Source: JBBPYC01 sp965218765 (GTDB taxonomy: Bacteria; Pseudomonadota; Gammaproteobacteria; Burkholderiales; Burkholderiaceae_C). Taken from it: a DNA stretch of 64,000 nt. This document shows, one piece after another, positions 1-8,332 of the stretch. The notes below the pieces were generated by a model. The model saw only the letters and a program-made list of their open reading frames with translations. It ran no database searches and was not told where the DNA came from. The stretch lies in the NCBI GenBank assembly GCA_965218765.1, contig CBDCLU010000002.1, positions 310,001 through 374,000 of the forward strand, in the 5' to 3' direction. The position numbers and the translations under genes were made by a program. The first letter of the stretch is position 1. Each line of letters begins with the position of its first letter.

Positions 1-1096
1 TGGCAGGGTGGTCGGCATCGTGACCGGCCGGGACTTGCGCTTCGAAACGCGCTACGACGTCAAGGTGCGCGACATCATGACCCCGCGCGAACGGCTCGTG
101 ACCGTGCCGGACGGCACCACGCTGGCAGAGGCCAAGGCGCTGTTGAACCGGCATAAGCTCGAACGGTTGCTGGTGGTGAACGACGCCTTCGAGTTGAAGG
201 GCCTGATCACCGTCAAGGACATCACCAAGCAGACCAGCTTTCCGAATGCGGCGCGCGATGCGCAGGGCAAGTTGCGCGTGGGCGCTGCCGTGGGTGTGGG
301 CGAGGGCACCGAAGTGCGGGTCGAAGCATTGGTCGCCGCGGGCGTCGATGCGATCGTGGTGGACACCGCGCATGGCCACAGCAAGGGCGTCATCGAAAGG
401 GTGCGCTGGGTCAAGCGAAACTATCCCGCTGTGGACGTGGTGGGCGGCAACATCGCGACCGGCGCCGCGGCGCTCGCGCTGGCCGAAGCCGGTGCCGACG
501 CGGTCAAGGTCGGCATCGGCCCGGGCTCGATCTGCACCACGCGCATCGTCGCCGGCGTCGGCGTGCCGCAGATCACCGCGATCGACAACGTCGCCACGGC
601 ACTCAGCGGGTCCGGCGTGCCGCTGATCGCCGATGGCGGCGTGCGCTACAGCGGGGACATCGCGAAAGCGATTGCAGCCGGCGCCAGCACCGTGATGATG
701 GGCGGCATGTTCGCGGGCACCGAAGAGGCGCCCGGCGAAGTGATCCTGTTCCAGGGCCGCAGCTACAAAAGCTACCGCGGCATGGGCAGCATCGGCGCGA
801 TGCAGCAGGGCAGCGCGGACCGCTATTTCCAGGAGTCGAGCACCGGCAACCCGAATGCCGACAAGCTGGTGCCCGAGGGCATCGAAGGCCGCGTGCCTTA
901 CAAGGGCTCGATGCTGTCGATCGTCTACCAGATGGCCGGCGGCGTGCGTGCGAGCATGGGCTATTGCGGCTGCGCCACGATCGATCAGATGCGCGAGCGC
1001 GCCGAATTCATGCAAATCAGCAACGCCGGCATGCGCGAGAGCCACGTGCATGACGTGCAGATCACGAAGGAAGCGCCGAACTACCGCGCCGACTGA
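1..1096 (+). CDS. guaB: IMP dehydrogenase, 3' part (5' end outside window)
   Basis: Oxidises IMP to XMP with NAD+, the committed step of GMP synthesis. The reading frame is open from base 2, so the gene began before the window; about 364 residues are present against the usual ~487. The visible part starts in the CBS pair (GIVTGRDLRF, then LLVVNDAFELKGLITVKD), followed by the TIM barrel with the active-site loop GPGSICTTR (catalytic Cys codon at 533-535), the GGVRYSGD phosphate-binding segment and the flap region with its YRGMGS motif. The enzyme feeds guaA, 0.8 kb downstream on the same strand. Family and partial state are clear. Confidence 0.97.
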   Translation, partial: GRVVGIVTGRDLRFETRYDVKVRDIMTPRERLVTVPDGTTLAEAKALLNRHKLERLLVVNDAFELKGLITVKDITKQTSFPNAARDAQGKLRVGAAVGVGEGTEVRVEALVAAGVDAIVVDTAHGHSKGVIERVRWVKRNYPAVDVVGGNIATGAAALALAEAGADAVKVGIGPGSICTTRIVAGVGVPQITAIDNVATALSGSGVPLIADGGVRYSGDIAKAIAAGASTVMMGGMFAGTEEAPGEVILFQGRSYKSYRGMGSIGAMQQGSADRYFQESSTGNPNADKLVPEGIEGRVPYKGSMLSIVYQMAGGVRASMGYCGCATIDQMRERAEFMQISNAGMRESHVHDVQITKEAPNYRAD

Positions 1097-1104
1097 GGCA
1101 CGCC

Positions 1105-1200
1105 CTCGCGCATCGCTGCCTGCGGTCGGCGCTCGGCTCCCATCGGTCAGCGACGGCGCCAGCCACTTGGCCCAGTCGGCTCGGCGGTCCCAGCCGGAAA
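1105..1200 (+). repeat. GC-rich intergenic element, copy 1
   Basis: Non-coding sequence between guaB and the LysM gene. Its second half resembles the reverse complement of 25215-25335: both contain GCTCCC, a later AGCCA block and the string GCGGTCCC followed by A or T and then GCCGG. The resemblance was found by eye and is gapped. It suggests a dispersed extragenic GC-rich repeat in this genome. Confidence 0.35.
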
Positions 1201-1288
1201 CGGAGTGACCCGGCGGAATCGGTTAAAACGCCTGGGTTGCAGGACTGCAGCGTTTCTATCGAACCACTACAAGTCAAGGAATCGAACC

Positions 1289-1789
1289 ATGGGCCTCGTA
1301 TCTTTTTTCAAGGAAGCCGGTGAAAAGCTGTTCGGCAAAAAGCCCGAAGTGGCTGCCGCGACCGCCGAGCCGACGAACGCCGACAAGGTGGCTTCCGCCA
1401 ACACGGCCGCGTCCGAAGCGATCAAGACCTATCTGACCAGCCAGAGCCTGCCGACCGACGGCCTCGACATCACGTTCGATGGTGCCAAGCAGATCGTGCA
1501 CGTGGCCGGCACCGTGGACACTCAGGCAACGAAGGAAAAGATCGTGCTGTGCTGCGGCAACGTGGACGGCGTGGCAGGGGTCGATGACGGCCAGCTGCAG
1601 ACGTCCGAGCCGGCCGATCAGAGCCGGTACTACACCGTGGTCAAGGGCGACACGCTGTCGAAGATCGCGAAAGAGTTCTATGGCAACGCGAACGCGTACC
1701 AGCAGATTTTCGAAGCGAACCGCCCGATGCTGAGCCATCCGGACAAGATCTATCCGGGCCAGAACCTGCGCATCCCGCCGCAGGCCTGA
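1289..1789 (+). CDS. BON-LysM domain protein (YgaU/Kbp-like)
   Basis: A 166-residue protein. It starts MGLVSFFKEAGEKLFGKK, carries a BON-like domain (about residues 40-105, with an HVAGTVDTQATKEK stretch) and ends in one LysM domain (YYTVVKGDTLSKIAKEFYG through YPGQNLRIPP). This is the architecture and approximate size of E. coli YgaU/Kbp, a small potassium-binding protein. No signal peptide is visible. The ATG at 1289 is preceded by AAGGA at 1276-1280, a good ribosome binding site; a longer in-frame start at 1205 has none. It lies between guaB and guaA on the same strand and is followed by a strong terminator. Function beyond the family label is inferred. Confidence 0.88.
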   Translation: MGLVSFFKEAGEKLFGKKPEVAAATAEPTNADKVASANTAASEAIKTYLTSQSLPTDGLDITFDGAKQIVHVAGTVDTQATKEKIVLCCGNVDGVAGVDDGQLQTSEPADQSRYYTVVKGDTLSKIAKEFYGNANAYQQIFEANRPMLSHPDKIYPGQNLRIPPQA

Positions 1790-1834
1790 CCGCAACCCGC
1801 TTCGTCGAAGCGCAAAGCAAGGTGCAAATCCGGC

Positions 1835-1858
1835 AGGCCAGGGCAACCTGGCCTTTTT
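1835..1858 (+). terminator. Intrinsic terminator after the LysM gene
   Basis: Perfect 8-bp stem AGGCCAGG / CCTGGCCT closed by a GCAA loop and followed directly by a T run. It separates the BON-LysM gene from guaA, so guaA probably has its own promoter or depends on read-through. Confidence 0.85.
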
Positions 1859-1901
1859 CATTGGCCCTGCGCCGAGCGCCAGCAAGAACCCCTCGCCCAG
1901 C

Positions 1902-3527
1902 ATGCAGCACGACAAGATTCTGATCCTCGACTTCGGCTCCCAAGTCACGCAGCTGATCGCGCGCCGGGTGCGGGAAGCCCATGTTTACTGCGAGGTGCAT
2001 CCCTGCGACGTGAGCGATGAGTGGTTGCGCGCGCAGGCCGCGGACGGCACGCTGAAGGGCGTGATCCTGTCGGGCAGCCATGCCTCGACCTACGAGTCGC
2101 ATCAGTTGCGCGCGCCGGCGGCCGTGTGGATGCTGGAGGTGCCGGTGCTCGGCATCTGCTACGGCATGTTCACGATGGCGGTGCAGTTGGGCGGCCAGGT
2201 GGAGGCCAGCACGCAGCGTGAGTTCGGCTACGCCCAGGTGCGCGCGCGCGGCCATACGGCGCTGCTGGGCGGCATCGCCGACCTGACGAACGAGGAAGGC
2301 CACGGCCTGCTCGACGTCTGGATGAGCCACGGCGACAAGATCACCGAACTGCCGCCCGGCTTCAAGCTGATGGCGTCCACGCCGAGTTGTCCAATCGCGG
2401 GCATGGCCGACGAGGCACGCAGCTACTACGGCGTGCAGTTCCACCCGGAAGTCACGCATACGCGCCAGGGCCGCGCACTGCTCGAGCGGTTCGTGCTCGG
2501 AATCTGCGGCGCGCGGGCGGACTGGATCATGCGTGCGCATGTGGAAGAAGCGGTGGCCGCCATTCGTGCGCAGGTCGGTGGCGAGGAGGTCATTCTGGGA
2601 CTGTCCGGAGGCGTCGACTCGTCCGTCGCGGCAGCGTTGATCCACTGCGCGATCGGCGATCAGCTCACCTGCGTGTTCGTCGACCACGGCCTGCTGCGCC
2701 TGCGCGAAGGCGATCTGGTGATGGACATGTTCGCAGGCAAGCTGCATGCGAACGTGTTGCGGGTCGATGCAAGCGACCGGTTCCTCACGCAGCTTGCCGG
2801 CGTGTCCGACCCGGAAGCCAAGCGCAAGATCATCGGCCGCGAGTTCGTCGAAGTGTTCAAGGTGGAAGCCGCCAAGCTCAACCACGATCATGCGCGGCAG
2901 GTCGCCTGGCTGGCCCAGGGAACCATCTACCCCGACGTGATCGAATCGGGCGGCAAGCCGGATGCAAGCGGCGGCCGGAAAGCCGCCACGATCAAAAGCC
3001 ACCACAACGTCGGCGGACTGCCGGAGCAGCTCGGCCTCAAGCTGCTGGAGCCGCTGCGCGACCTGTTCAAGGACGAGGTGCGCGAGCTGGGCGTCGCGCT
3101 GGGCCTGCCGCACGACATGGTGTACCGGCATCCATTCCCGGGGCCCGGCCTGGGTGTGCGCATCCTCGGGGAAGTCAGACGCGAGTTCGCCGATCTGCTG
3201 CGTCAGGCCGACGACATCTTCATCACTGAATTGCGCAACTGCCGCGATGCGGCCAGCGGCAAATCATGGTACGACCTGACCAGCCAGGCATTCGCTGTCT
3301 TCTTGCCGGTCAAAAGCGTCGGTGTGATGGGCGATGGCCGCACCTACGAATACGTGGTGGCCTTGCGTGCGGTGCAAACGAGCGATTTCATGACCGCCGA
3401 CTGGGCCGAACTGCCGCATGCGCTGCTCAAAAAGGTGTCGAGCCGCATCATCAACGAAGTACGCGGCATCAACCGCGTGACGTACGACGTGAGCAGCAAG
3501 CCGCCGGCAACGATAGAGTGGGAATGA
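1902..3527 (+). CDS. guaA: GMP synthase (glutamine-hydrolysing)
   Basis: Converts XMP, ATP and glutamine to GMP. 541 residues against ~525 in E. coli. The N-terminal class I glutamine amidotransferase domain has its nucleophile in GICYG (Cys86) and the His/Glu pair in FHPEVTH. The ATP pyrophosphatase domain has the PP-loop SGGVDSS at residues 235-241. The C-terminal dimerisation domain ends in the typical VSSKPPATIEWE. The ATG at 1902 opens directly on QHDKILILDFGSQ, the conserved family start. A short insertion near the PP domain (DASGGRKAATIKSHHN) is normal for beta-proteobacterial GuaA. Confidence 0.98.
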   Translation: MQHDKILILDFGSQVTQLIARRVREAHVYCEVHPCDVSDEWLRAQAADGTLKGVILSGSHASTYESHQLRAPAAVWMLEVPVLGICYGMFTMAVQLGGQVEASTQREFGYAQVRARGHTALLGGIADLTNEEGHGLLDVWMSHGDKITELPPGFKLMASTPSCPIAGMADEARSYYGVQFHPEVTHTRQGRALLERFVLGICGARADWIMRAHVEEAVAAIRAQVGGEEVILGLSGGVDSSVAAALIHCAIGDQLTCVFVDHGLLRLREGDLVMDMFAGKLHANVLRVDASDRFLTQLAGVSDPEAKRKIIGREFVEVFKVEAAKLNHDHARQVAWLAQGTIYPDVIESGGKPDASGGRKAATIKSHHNVGGLPEQLGLKLLEPLRDLFKDEVRELGVALGLPHDMVYRHPFPGPGLGVRILGEVRREFADLLRQADDIFITELRNCRDAASGKSWYDLTSQAFAVFLPVKSVGVMGDGRTYEYVVALRAVQTSDFMTADWAELPHALLKKVSSRIINEVRGINRVTYDVSSKPPATIEWE

Positions 3528-3640
3528 GTGGAGCCCGGTCACGGCTGGGGTGCCGCCTGCACACCGTTTCCTTTTCTGGCGAGCCCGCTTGGTGAGGATC
3601 AGGCGCCGCCCGCAGCGTGCCGGCTGATCCCTCTGGCACG

Positions 3641-4675
3641 TTACTGCGAACGCGGCGCGCTGGCGGCGCCGGCTGGCTGGGGCATGTCCGCGGCGCGGCG
3701 GGTTTCGTCCGCGTTCATCTGACGAACCGTCACCTTCGGCTCGCCGCTCTGGTTGAACTGCACCTTCGGCTCACCCGCGTTCGTCACATCGACGACCGGC
3801 TTCGCTGCCTTGTAGCTGACGACCGGTTGCTGCGCGGTCACCTGGACCTGCGCGTCGGGCTGGCTCACTTCGACCTTTGGCTGACCTGGTGCGACCGTGA
3901 CCTGGGCCTGCGCGGCCGGTTGCGCCATCAGCCCGGTCGGCTGGCTGGTCTCGTTCACGCGCACCTGCGGCGTTCCCTGCTCGACCCGCACCGTGGGTTG
4001 CGCCTGATCCACCGTGACGGTGGGTTTTTGCATCTGCACCGCGACTTTCGGGTCGGGCATCGATACCGTGATCGTCGGTGGCGGCATGTCGATCGTGATG
4101 ATCGGCTGCTGCAGCTGCACCTTGACCTGCGGCGCCGCCTGGTTCACCTCGACGCGCGGCTGGCCCGGATCGATCTTGACCATCGGCGCGGACTGCTGCA
4201 CGCGCACGGTCGGGTTCGCCTGCTGCACGTTGACCTGCGGCTGCGGCACGTCGATCGACAGCTGCGCACGCGCATCGGCCTGGAAGCTGCTGCCCTGCGT
4301 GCGCGCCTGTGCAAGTTGTGCCGCGCCTTGCGGGTCCTTCATGCCGACGGCCTGACGCGCCTGTGCAATCTTCTGCTGCAGCGTGACTAGGCCTTGCCGA
4401 CGCTCGCCGCTGGTCTGCCCGAGCTGCTGCTCCACCTGGGCGGACGAACGGTCGAGCAGTTCCGACGCTCTTGCCTGATCGTTGCTGCGCAGCGCTGTCT
4501 CAGCCTGTTCGAGCCACTGGACGACCTGCTCGATCGGTTGTTGGCCGCTCATGGGCATGGTCGGACTGGTCGGCGCCGCCATGGTGCCAGCTGCATTGGA
4601 TGCGGTTTGTGCGTGGATGGCGCCGACAAACGCCACGCTCGCGAGCAAAGCGGCCATCTGGGTCTTTTTCATCAT
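3641..4675 (-). CDS. Secreted protein with ~18 short V-x-V repeats
   Basis: No assigned function. The 344-residue product starts MMKKTQMAALLASVAFVGAIHAQ, a clear Sec signal peptide; the start at 4675 is set by GAAGGA just upstream. Residues ~35-115 are Gln/Ala-rich and helical-looking. Residues ~125-320 hold about 18 units of 10-12 residues, each with a P-x-V-x-V core (PQVNV, PTVRV, PMVKI, PRVEV, PTITV, PKVEV), so alternating small beta-strands are likely. The tail is polar with no anchor or LPXTG. It is probably periplasmic. It is transcribed toward guaA and sits just outside the IS block. It could be a periplasmic adhesin-like or envelope-binding repeat protein, but nothing in the sequence proves this. 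Confidence 0.8.
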   Translation of the reverse strand: MMKKTQMAALLASVAFVGAIHAQTASNAAGTMAAPTSPTMPMSGQQPIEQVVQWLEQAETALRSNDQARASELLDRSSAQVEQQLGQTSGERRQGLVTLQQKIAQARQAVGMKDPQGAAQLAQARTQGSSFQADARAQLSIDVPQPQVNVQQANPTVRVQQSAPMVKIDPGQPRVEVNQAAPQVKVQLQQPIITIDMPPPTITVSMPDPKVAVQMQKPTVTVDQAQPTVRVEQGTPQVRVNETSQPTGLMAQPAAQAQVTVAPGQPKVEVSQPDAQVQVTAQQPVVSYKAAKPVVDVTNAGEPKVQFNQSGEPKVTVRQMNADETRRAADMPQPAGAASAPRSQ

Positions 4676-4891
4676 GGTTTTTCCTTCGATTTTGAGGCGT
4701 TGCAAACAGCAATCGAATGACGCCTCGGCCATTCCGAGCTGTTATGCGATGAGCAAGAGAGGTGCCCAGCGCGCCCGGCTGCTCGCAGCCAGTGGCCTCA
4801 AGCTAACGTCGCCGAACGGTCATGACAGAGCGGCTGTGGTTGCTGACGGGGCTAGGCACGCAGTTGCCGAGAGCATTGTGCGGCTGCATTC

Positions 4892-4966
4892 GGCCGATTC
4901 TGTTGAAAAACTCTTCTTGAATCTGCGCGCGCTGTCGGCCACAAAGAATTTTTCAGCCGCGTTAGA
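4892..4966. mobile_element. IS1182-type terminal fragment
   Basis: 75 bp beginning with the terminal repeat GGCCGATTCTGTTGAAAAA. It is nearly identical to the left end of the IS1182-type element at 10364 onward (differences: one missing C and one A/G change). It stops at a TTA where an IS630-type sequence begins, as expected if an IS630 element inserted at a TA and the rest of the IS1182 was then lost. Confidence 0.8.
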
Positions 4967-5260
4967 GCGTTTTCACGCTGAGCTGCCATAGCCGCAGTGG
5001 CGGATGTAGTTGGCGCATTCGGCCGTTGAGAAGTTGTCGAGCAGCACGCCGATCGCCTCCCAAAGCGATTCTCGGGTTCGCGCCGCCGTTCTTCGCAGCA
5101 ACGCTTTGAGCTTGGCAAAGACCTGCTCGATGGGATTCATGTCGGGGCTGTAGGGTGGCAGGTAGCGCAAGGTAGCTCCTCTTGCTTCGATGGCTTGCTG
5201 CACGCCGCAGACTTTGTGCGATCCGAGGTTGTCCATCACGACAATGTCGCCGGCCCGCAG
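4967..5260 (-). pseudogene. IS630-family transposase, C-terminal fragment
   Basis: The minus strand encodes the last ~95 residues of an IS630-type DDE transposase. It reads LRAGDIVVMDNLGSHK (second catalytic Asp in the MDN motif) and LPPYSPDMNPIEQ (catalytic Glu in NPIEQ), ending CGYGSSA with the stop at 4973-4975. The frame is open right up to 5260, where the IS481 terminal repeat starts, so the N-terminal two thirds are missing. They do not reappear beyond the IS481 element. Non-functional remnant. Confidence 0.88.
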
Positions 5261-6280
5261 TGTATGGTCCCGGAGAGTCGTGACGTTATTCTGTGCGTTG
5301 AGGAGGAAAAAGCGTTATGGCAACTGTGCTTCACGGCAGCGCCCGCACGACGCCGCGAGTTCGAACCGAGCTCCAAGGGTCGAAAGAAACGACCAGCACC
5401 CTGGCCCGGCGCTACGGACTGAGCCGCACCACGGTCGCGAAGTGGCGCTCTCGCACGACGACCGCAGACGCGCTCATGGGCCCCAGCCAGCCCAGGAGTA
5501 CGGTTCTTTCTCCTGCCGAGGAAGCAGCCATTGTGGAGTTCCGGCGGAGAACGCTGCTGCCCTTGGATGACGTGATGGGAGGTCTGCGCGAGAGCATCCC
5601 AAAGCTCACGCGCTCGAGTCTGCATCGTTGTCTTCACAGACATGGCATTTCTCGTCTGCCTGCCTGCGACATCAAAACCAGTGGCCGGGGTCGGTTCGCC
5701 CCGACCGAGATCGGCTTCGTGCACATCGACAGTGCCAAGCTGCGCTTGGCGCAGGGGAAGATCAATATGTTCTTGGCCATCGACCGGGTTTCCAAGTTCA
5801 CCTACGTCGAGTTCCGGGACGACATTGGAAAGATGAATGGCGCGGACTTTTTGCGCGGCGTTATCAAAGCCTTTCCCTACAAAATCCACACTGTCCTGAC
5901 CGACAACGGGATGGCTTTTGCGGACCTGCCAAAGAACCGCAACAAGCCCATTCATGCTCTGCTGGGAATGCACATCTTTTGCCGGGTCTGCAACGAGAAC
6001 GCCATCGAGCACAAGCTCACAAAGCCGTATCACCCCTGGACGAACGGCCAAGCCGAGCGCATGAACCGGACCATCAAGGAGGCCACGGTTAAGGCCTTCC
6101 ACTACGTCGACTTGGAGAGCCTAAAAGCGCATGTGCTGGCCTTCGTCTGCGCCTTTAACTTTGCCAAACACCTCAAGGCGCTGAGGTGGAAAACGCTTTA
6201 CCAAACCATCGTAGAGGCTTGGCAGAAAAATCCGGCGATATTTAAAACTCATCCCCGTCACCTCATCCCGGGACCATACA
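5261..6280 (+). mobile_element. IS481-family insertion sequence, complete
   Basis: A 1020-bp element with perfect 13-bp terminal inverted repeats: TGTATGGTCCCGG at 5261-5273 and its complement at 6268-6280. The right flank is GCTAGC, matching the NCTAGN target known for Bordetella IS481. The left flank (CCGCAG, inside the IS630 fragment) does not match, so no target duplication survives and the two flanks come from different places. One transposase gene fills the element. Confidence 0.92.
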
Positions 6281-6285
6281 GCTAG
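5317..6285 (+). CDS. IS481-family transposase
   Basis: A 322-residue DDE integrase-type transposase. The N-terminal helix-turn-helix is around STLARRYGLSRTTVAKWRSR. The rve-type core has catalytic residues in HIDSAKL (Asp), VLTDNGMAF (Asp) and NGQAERMNRT (Glu). The ATG at 5317 follows an AGGAGG-type ribosome binding site. The protein ends PGPYS; the stop codon TAG at 6283-6285 lies outside the element and is made by the flanking GCTAGC target. The gene is intact and may be active. Confidence 0.92.
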   Translation: MATVLHGSARTTPRVRTELQGSKETTSTLARRYGLSRTTVAKWRSRTTTADALMGPSQPRSTVLSPAEEAAIVEFRRRTLLPLDDVMGGLRESIPKLTRSSLHRCLHRHGISRLPACDIKTSGRGRFAPTEIGFVHIDSAKLRLAQGKINMFLAIDRVSKFTYVEFRDDIGKMNGADFLRGVIKAFPYKIHTVLTDNGMAFADLPKNRNKPIHALLGMHIFCRVCNENAIEHKLTKPYHPWTNGQAERMNRTIKEATVKAFHYVDLESLKAHVLAFVCAFNFAKHLKALRWKTLYQTIVEAWQKNPAIFKTHPRHLIPGPYS

Positions 6286-6399
6286 CTGGCACTAGAAAAG
6301 CGGTTAGTCTGGGGTTGAGCCCTCGCCAGTACTCTATCGGCCACTTAAAGCAACCAACCTGATGCTGGCGATAGAGGAGAGCGTTTAATAGTACCCTCA
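6281..6399. other. Unassigned sequence between IS481 and GtrA remnant
   Basis: 119 bp without a gene. It starts with the IS481 target GCTAGC and is AT-richer than its surroundings. CTCTATCG at 6332-6339 and CGATAGAG at 6369-6376 form an inverted repeat. It is probably debris from an earlier mobile element, since it is not the missing part of the IS630 transposase. Origin not identified. Confidence 0.4.
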
Positions 6400-6579
6400 C
6401 CGCGCAGCGCCGTCGTGCTGTGCTACGCCGCTACGCTGGCCGTCAACGCCTGGCTCATCGAAGCCCTCGCGCCGGCGCTCAGCGGCCACCGCATCGCCGC
6501 CCAGGCGCTGCTGACGGCGCCGATGGCGGTGTTCTCATACCTGGTGATGGCCAAGCTGGTGTTCAGGCCGGCGCGTTGA
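6400..6579 (+). pseudogene. GtrA-like membrane protein, C-terminal remnant
   Basis: An open frame of about 60 codons ending in TGA at 6577-6579, with no plausible start. It encodes two hydrophobic segments (AVVLCYAATLAVNAWLIEAL and LLTAPMAVFSYLVMAKLVF) followed by RPAR. This matches the last two membrane spans of GtrA-type small flippases, which commonly sit beside GT-C glycosyltransferases, as here. The 5' part was probably removed by the rearrangements that left the IS elements upstream. Family assignment rests on topology and neighbourhood, so it is moderate. Confidence 0.5.
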
Positions 6580-6595
6580 TGGAAACGGAAGCGAC

Positions 6596-8332
6596 ATGAG
6601 GCATTACGCACCCGGTACGGGCCAACCGAGCGACGGCCCCGCCGCGCTCGCGGCAGGCGGTGGGTTGGCCGGCTCGGGCGCATCGGCGGCCATGGCATCC
6701 GCCGGCCACGGGCCGAAGCCGCCCGGCGGGCTCTCGCAGCGCGGGCACGACGCCGCAGCACCGCTGCCGCGCAGCCGCGACATCGCCCTGCAGTCCGCCC
6801 TCATCGCCGTGGCGGCGACGGTGCTGTGGTTCCTGCTGGTCGGCCGCCTTGACTTCGACCTGTCCGACGAGGGCTACCTCTGGTACGGCGCGCAGCGCAT
6901 CCTGCACGGCGAGTGGCCGATCCGCGATTTTCAGGCCTACGATCCGGGCCGCTACTTCATCGTCGCGGCGTTCTTCGCCACGTTCGGCGACAGCACGATC
7001 ATGACGCTCAGGCTTGCCGGCCATGCGGTAATGTGCGTCGCAGTCGGCCTGACGGTGTTCACGGTGCTGCATGGCCTCAGGCATGAAATCCGACGGCAGC
7101 CGGCGCTGCCCTGGCTGCTGGCGCCTTCGACGGCGCTGCTGACGATGCTCTGGATGTATCCCTACTACAAGAGCTTCGACCGGCTGGCCGCCGCGCTGCT
7201 GGTGCTGGCGGTCTACGGGCTGCTGCTGAAGCGCAACCGGAAGACCTGGTTTCTGACCGGTGTCTGCGTCGGCTTCGCGACCCTCATCGGCCGCAACCAC
7301 GGCCTGTACGGCGGCATCGCCTCGGTGCTCGCCTTCCTGCTGCTCGCCTTCACCGCGCAGCAGGGCAACGGCCGGCCGGGCGCGAAGGAGATCGTCGCCT
7401 GGATCGCCGGTGTGGCGACCGGCTACGCACCGATGCTGGTCGCCTTCGTCGCCATCGACGGCTTGTGGCGCGCCTTCGTCGACGGCATCCTCGAGATGGC
7501 CCGGCTGGGCAAGACCAATCTGCCGCTGCAGGTCTACTGGCCATGGTGGGCCCGCACCTACTGGCGCGAGCCGCTGGAGATGGTGTTGCGCGCGGCGCCC
7601 GGCGTCGGCTTCGTAGCGCTGCTTGTGTTCCCGCTGGCGGCCCTCGCCGTCGTGCTGCGCCGCCGCGCGGTGCAGCCGCGGCATGCGGCCTTCGTCGCCG
7701 CTGCTTGCGTGGCCCTGCCGTATGCCCACTATGCGTTCTCGCGCGCCGACCTGACGCACCTCGCACTGTCCATGCATCCGCTCAGCATCGGCCTGCTGAC
7801 CGCGCCGTTCGTCGGTGGCGCGGCGGGCCGTGTGGCACTGGCTGGGCTGGCGATCATCTACAGCGGCTTCGCGCTGGCCTATGCGCCGGTCGTTGCCCGC
7901 TGGACCAACCACAGCGCCCGCTGGGATGCGATCGAGCTGCAGGGCGAGCGGCTGGTCGTGCTCGAAGGGGTCGCCGCCGAATATCGCGAGCGCACGGCGG
8001 CGCTGCGTCTGCACGACCCCGCCGGCAAGTCGTTCTTCGCCATGCCCAATCTGCCCGGCCTGCATGCGATCCACGACAGCCGCATCGCGACGCACGAGAT
8101 CTACATCGGCTTTCCGCTCTCCGCCGAGGCCGAGGAGGCCGAGATCGCCCGCCTCGCCGGCGCCGCACCGCGGCTGATCATGGTTTCGAACCATGCGCTG
8201 GATCACGACGAGGCATTGCGCTTTCGCAACCTGCGGCCGCGCATGTACCGCTGGATCGTCGAGCACTACCGGCGGCTTCCCGACGATGGCCCGCCGCGCA
8301 AGGATGCACTTGAAATCTACCTGAAGCCGTAG
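6596..8332 (+). CDS. GT-C-type multi-pass membrane glycosyltransferase
   Basis: A 578-residue protein. A low-complexity Gly/Ala/Pro N-terminus of ~60 residues precedes about nine to eleven hydrophobic segments between residues 65 and 430 and a soluble C-terminal domain (~430-578). After the first membrane span comes LDFDLSDEGYLWYGAQRI, which places acidic residues (D-x-x-D-E-G) in the first periplasmic loop. That is the usual catalytic site of ArnT/RgtA-like enzymes that use polyprenyl-phosphate sugars. It starts 17 bases after the GtrA-like remnant, suggesting a former two-gene surface-glycosylation unit. Substrate unknown. It lies between two IS clusters, so it is probably accessory. Confidence 0.7.
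   Translation: MRHYAPGTGQPSDGPAALAAGGGLAGSGASAAMASAGHGPKPPGGLSQRGHDAAAPLPRSRDIALQSALIAVAATVLWFLLVGRLDFDLSDEGYLWYGAQRILHGEWPIRDFQAYDPGRYFIVAAFFATFGDSTIMTLRLAGHAVMCVAVGLTVFTVLHGLRHEIRRQPALPWLLAPSTALLTMLWMYPYYKSFDRLAAALLVLAVYGLLLKRNRKTWFLTGVCVGFATLIGRNHGLYGGIASVLAFLLLAFTAQQGNGRPGAKEIVAWIAGVATGYAPMLVAFVAIDGLWRAFVDGILEMARLGKTNLPLQVYWPWWARTYWREPLEMVLRAAPGVGFVALLVFPLAALAVVLRRRAVQPRHAAFVAAACVALPYAHYAFSRADLTHLALSMHPLSIGLLTAPFVGGAAGRVALAGLAIIYSGFALAYAPVVARWTNHSARWDAIELQGERLVVLEGVAAEYRERTAALRLHDPAGKSFFAMPNLPGLHAIHDSRIATHEIYIGFPLSAEAEEAEIARLAGAAPRLIMVSNHALDHDEALRFRNLRPRMYRWIVEHYRRLPDDGPPRKDALEIYLKP

Noticed and set aside
1641..3131. Long minus-strand open frame opposite guaA
   Set aside because: High-GC shadow of guaA codons; no family motif, overlaps a certain gene entirely.
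3596..3630. Bidirectional terminator between guaA and the repeat protein
   Set aside because: GGATCAG/CTGATCC can pair, but the loop is long and there is no T run on either side.
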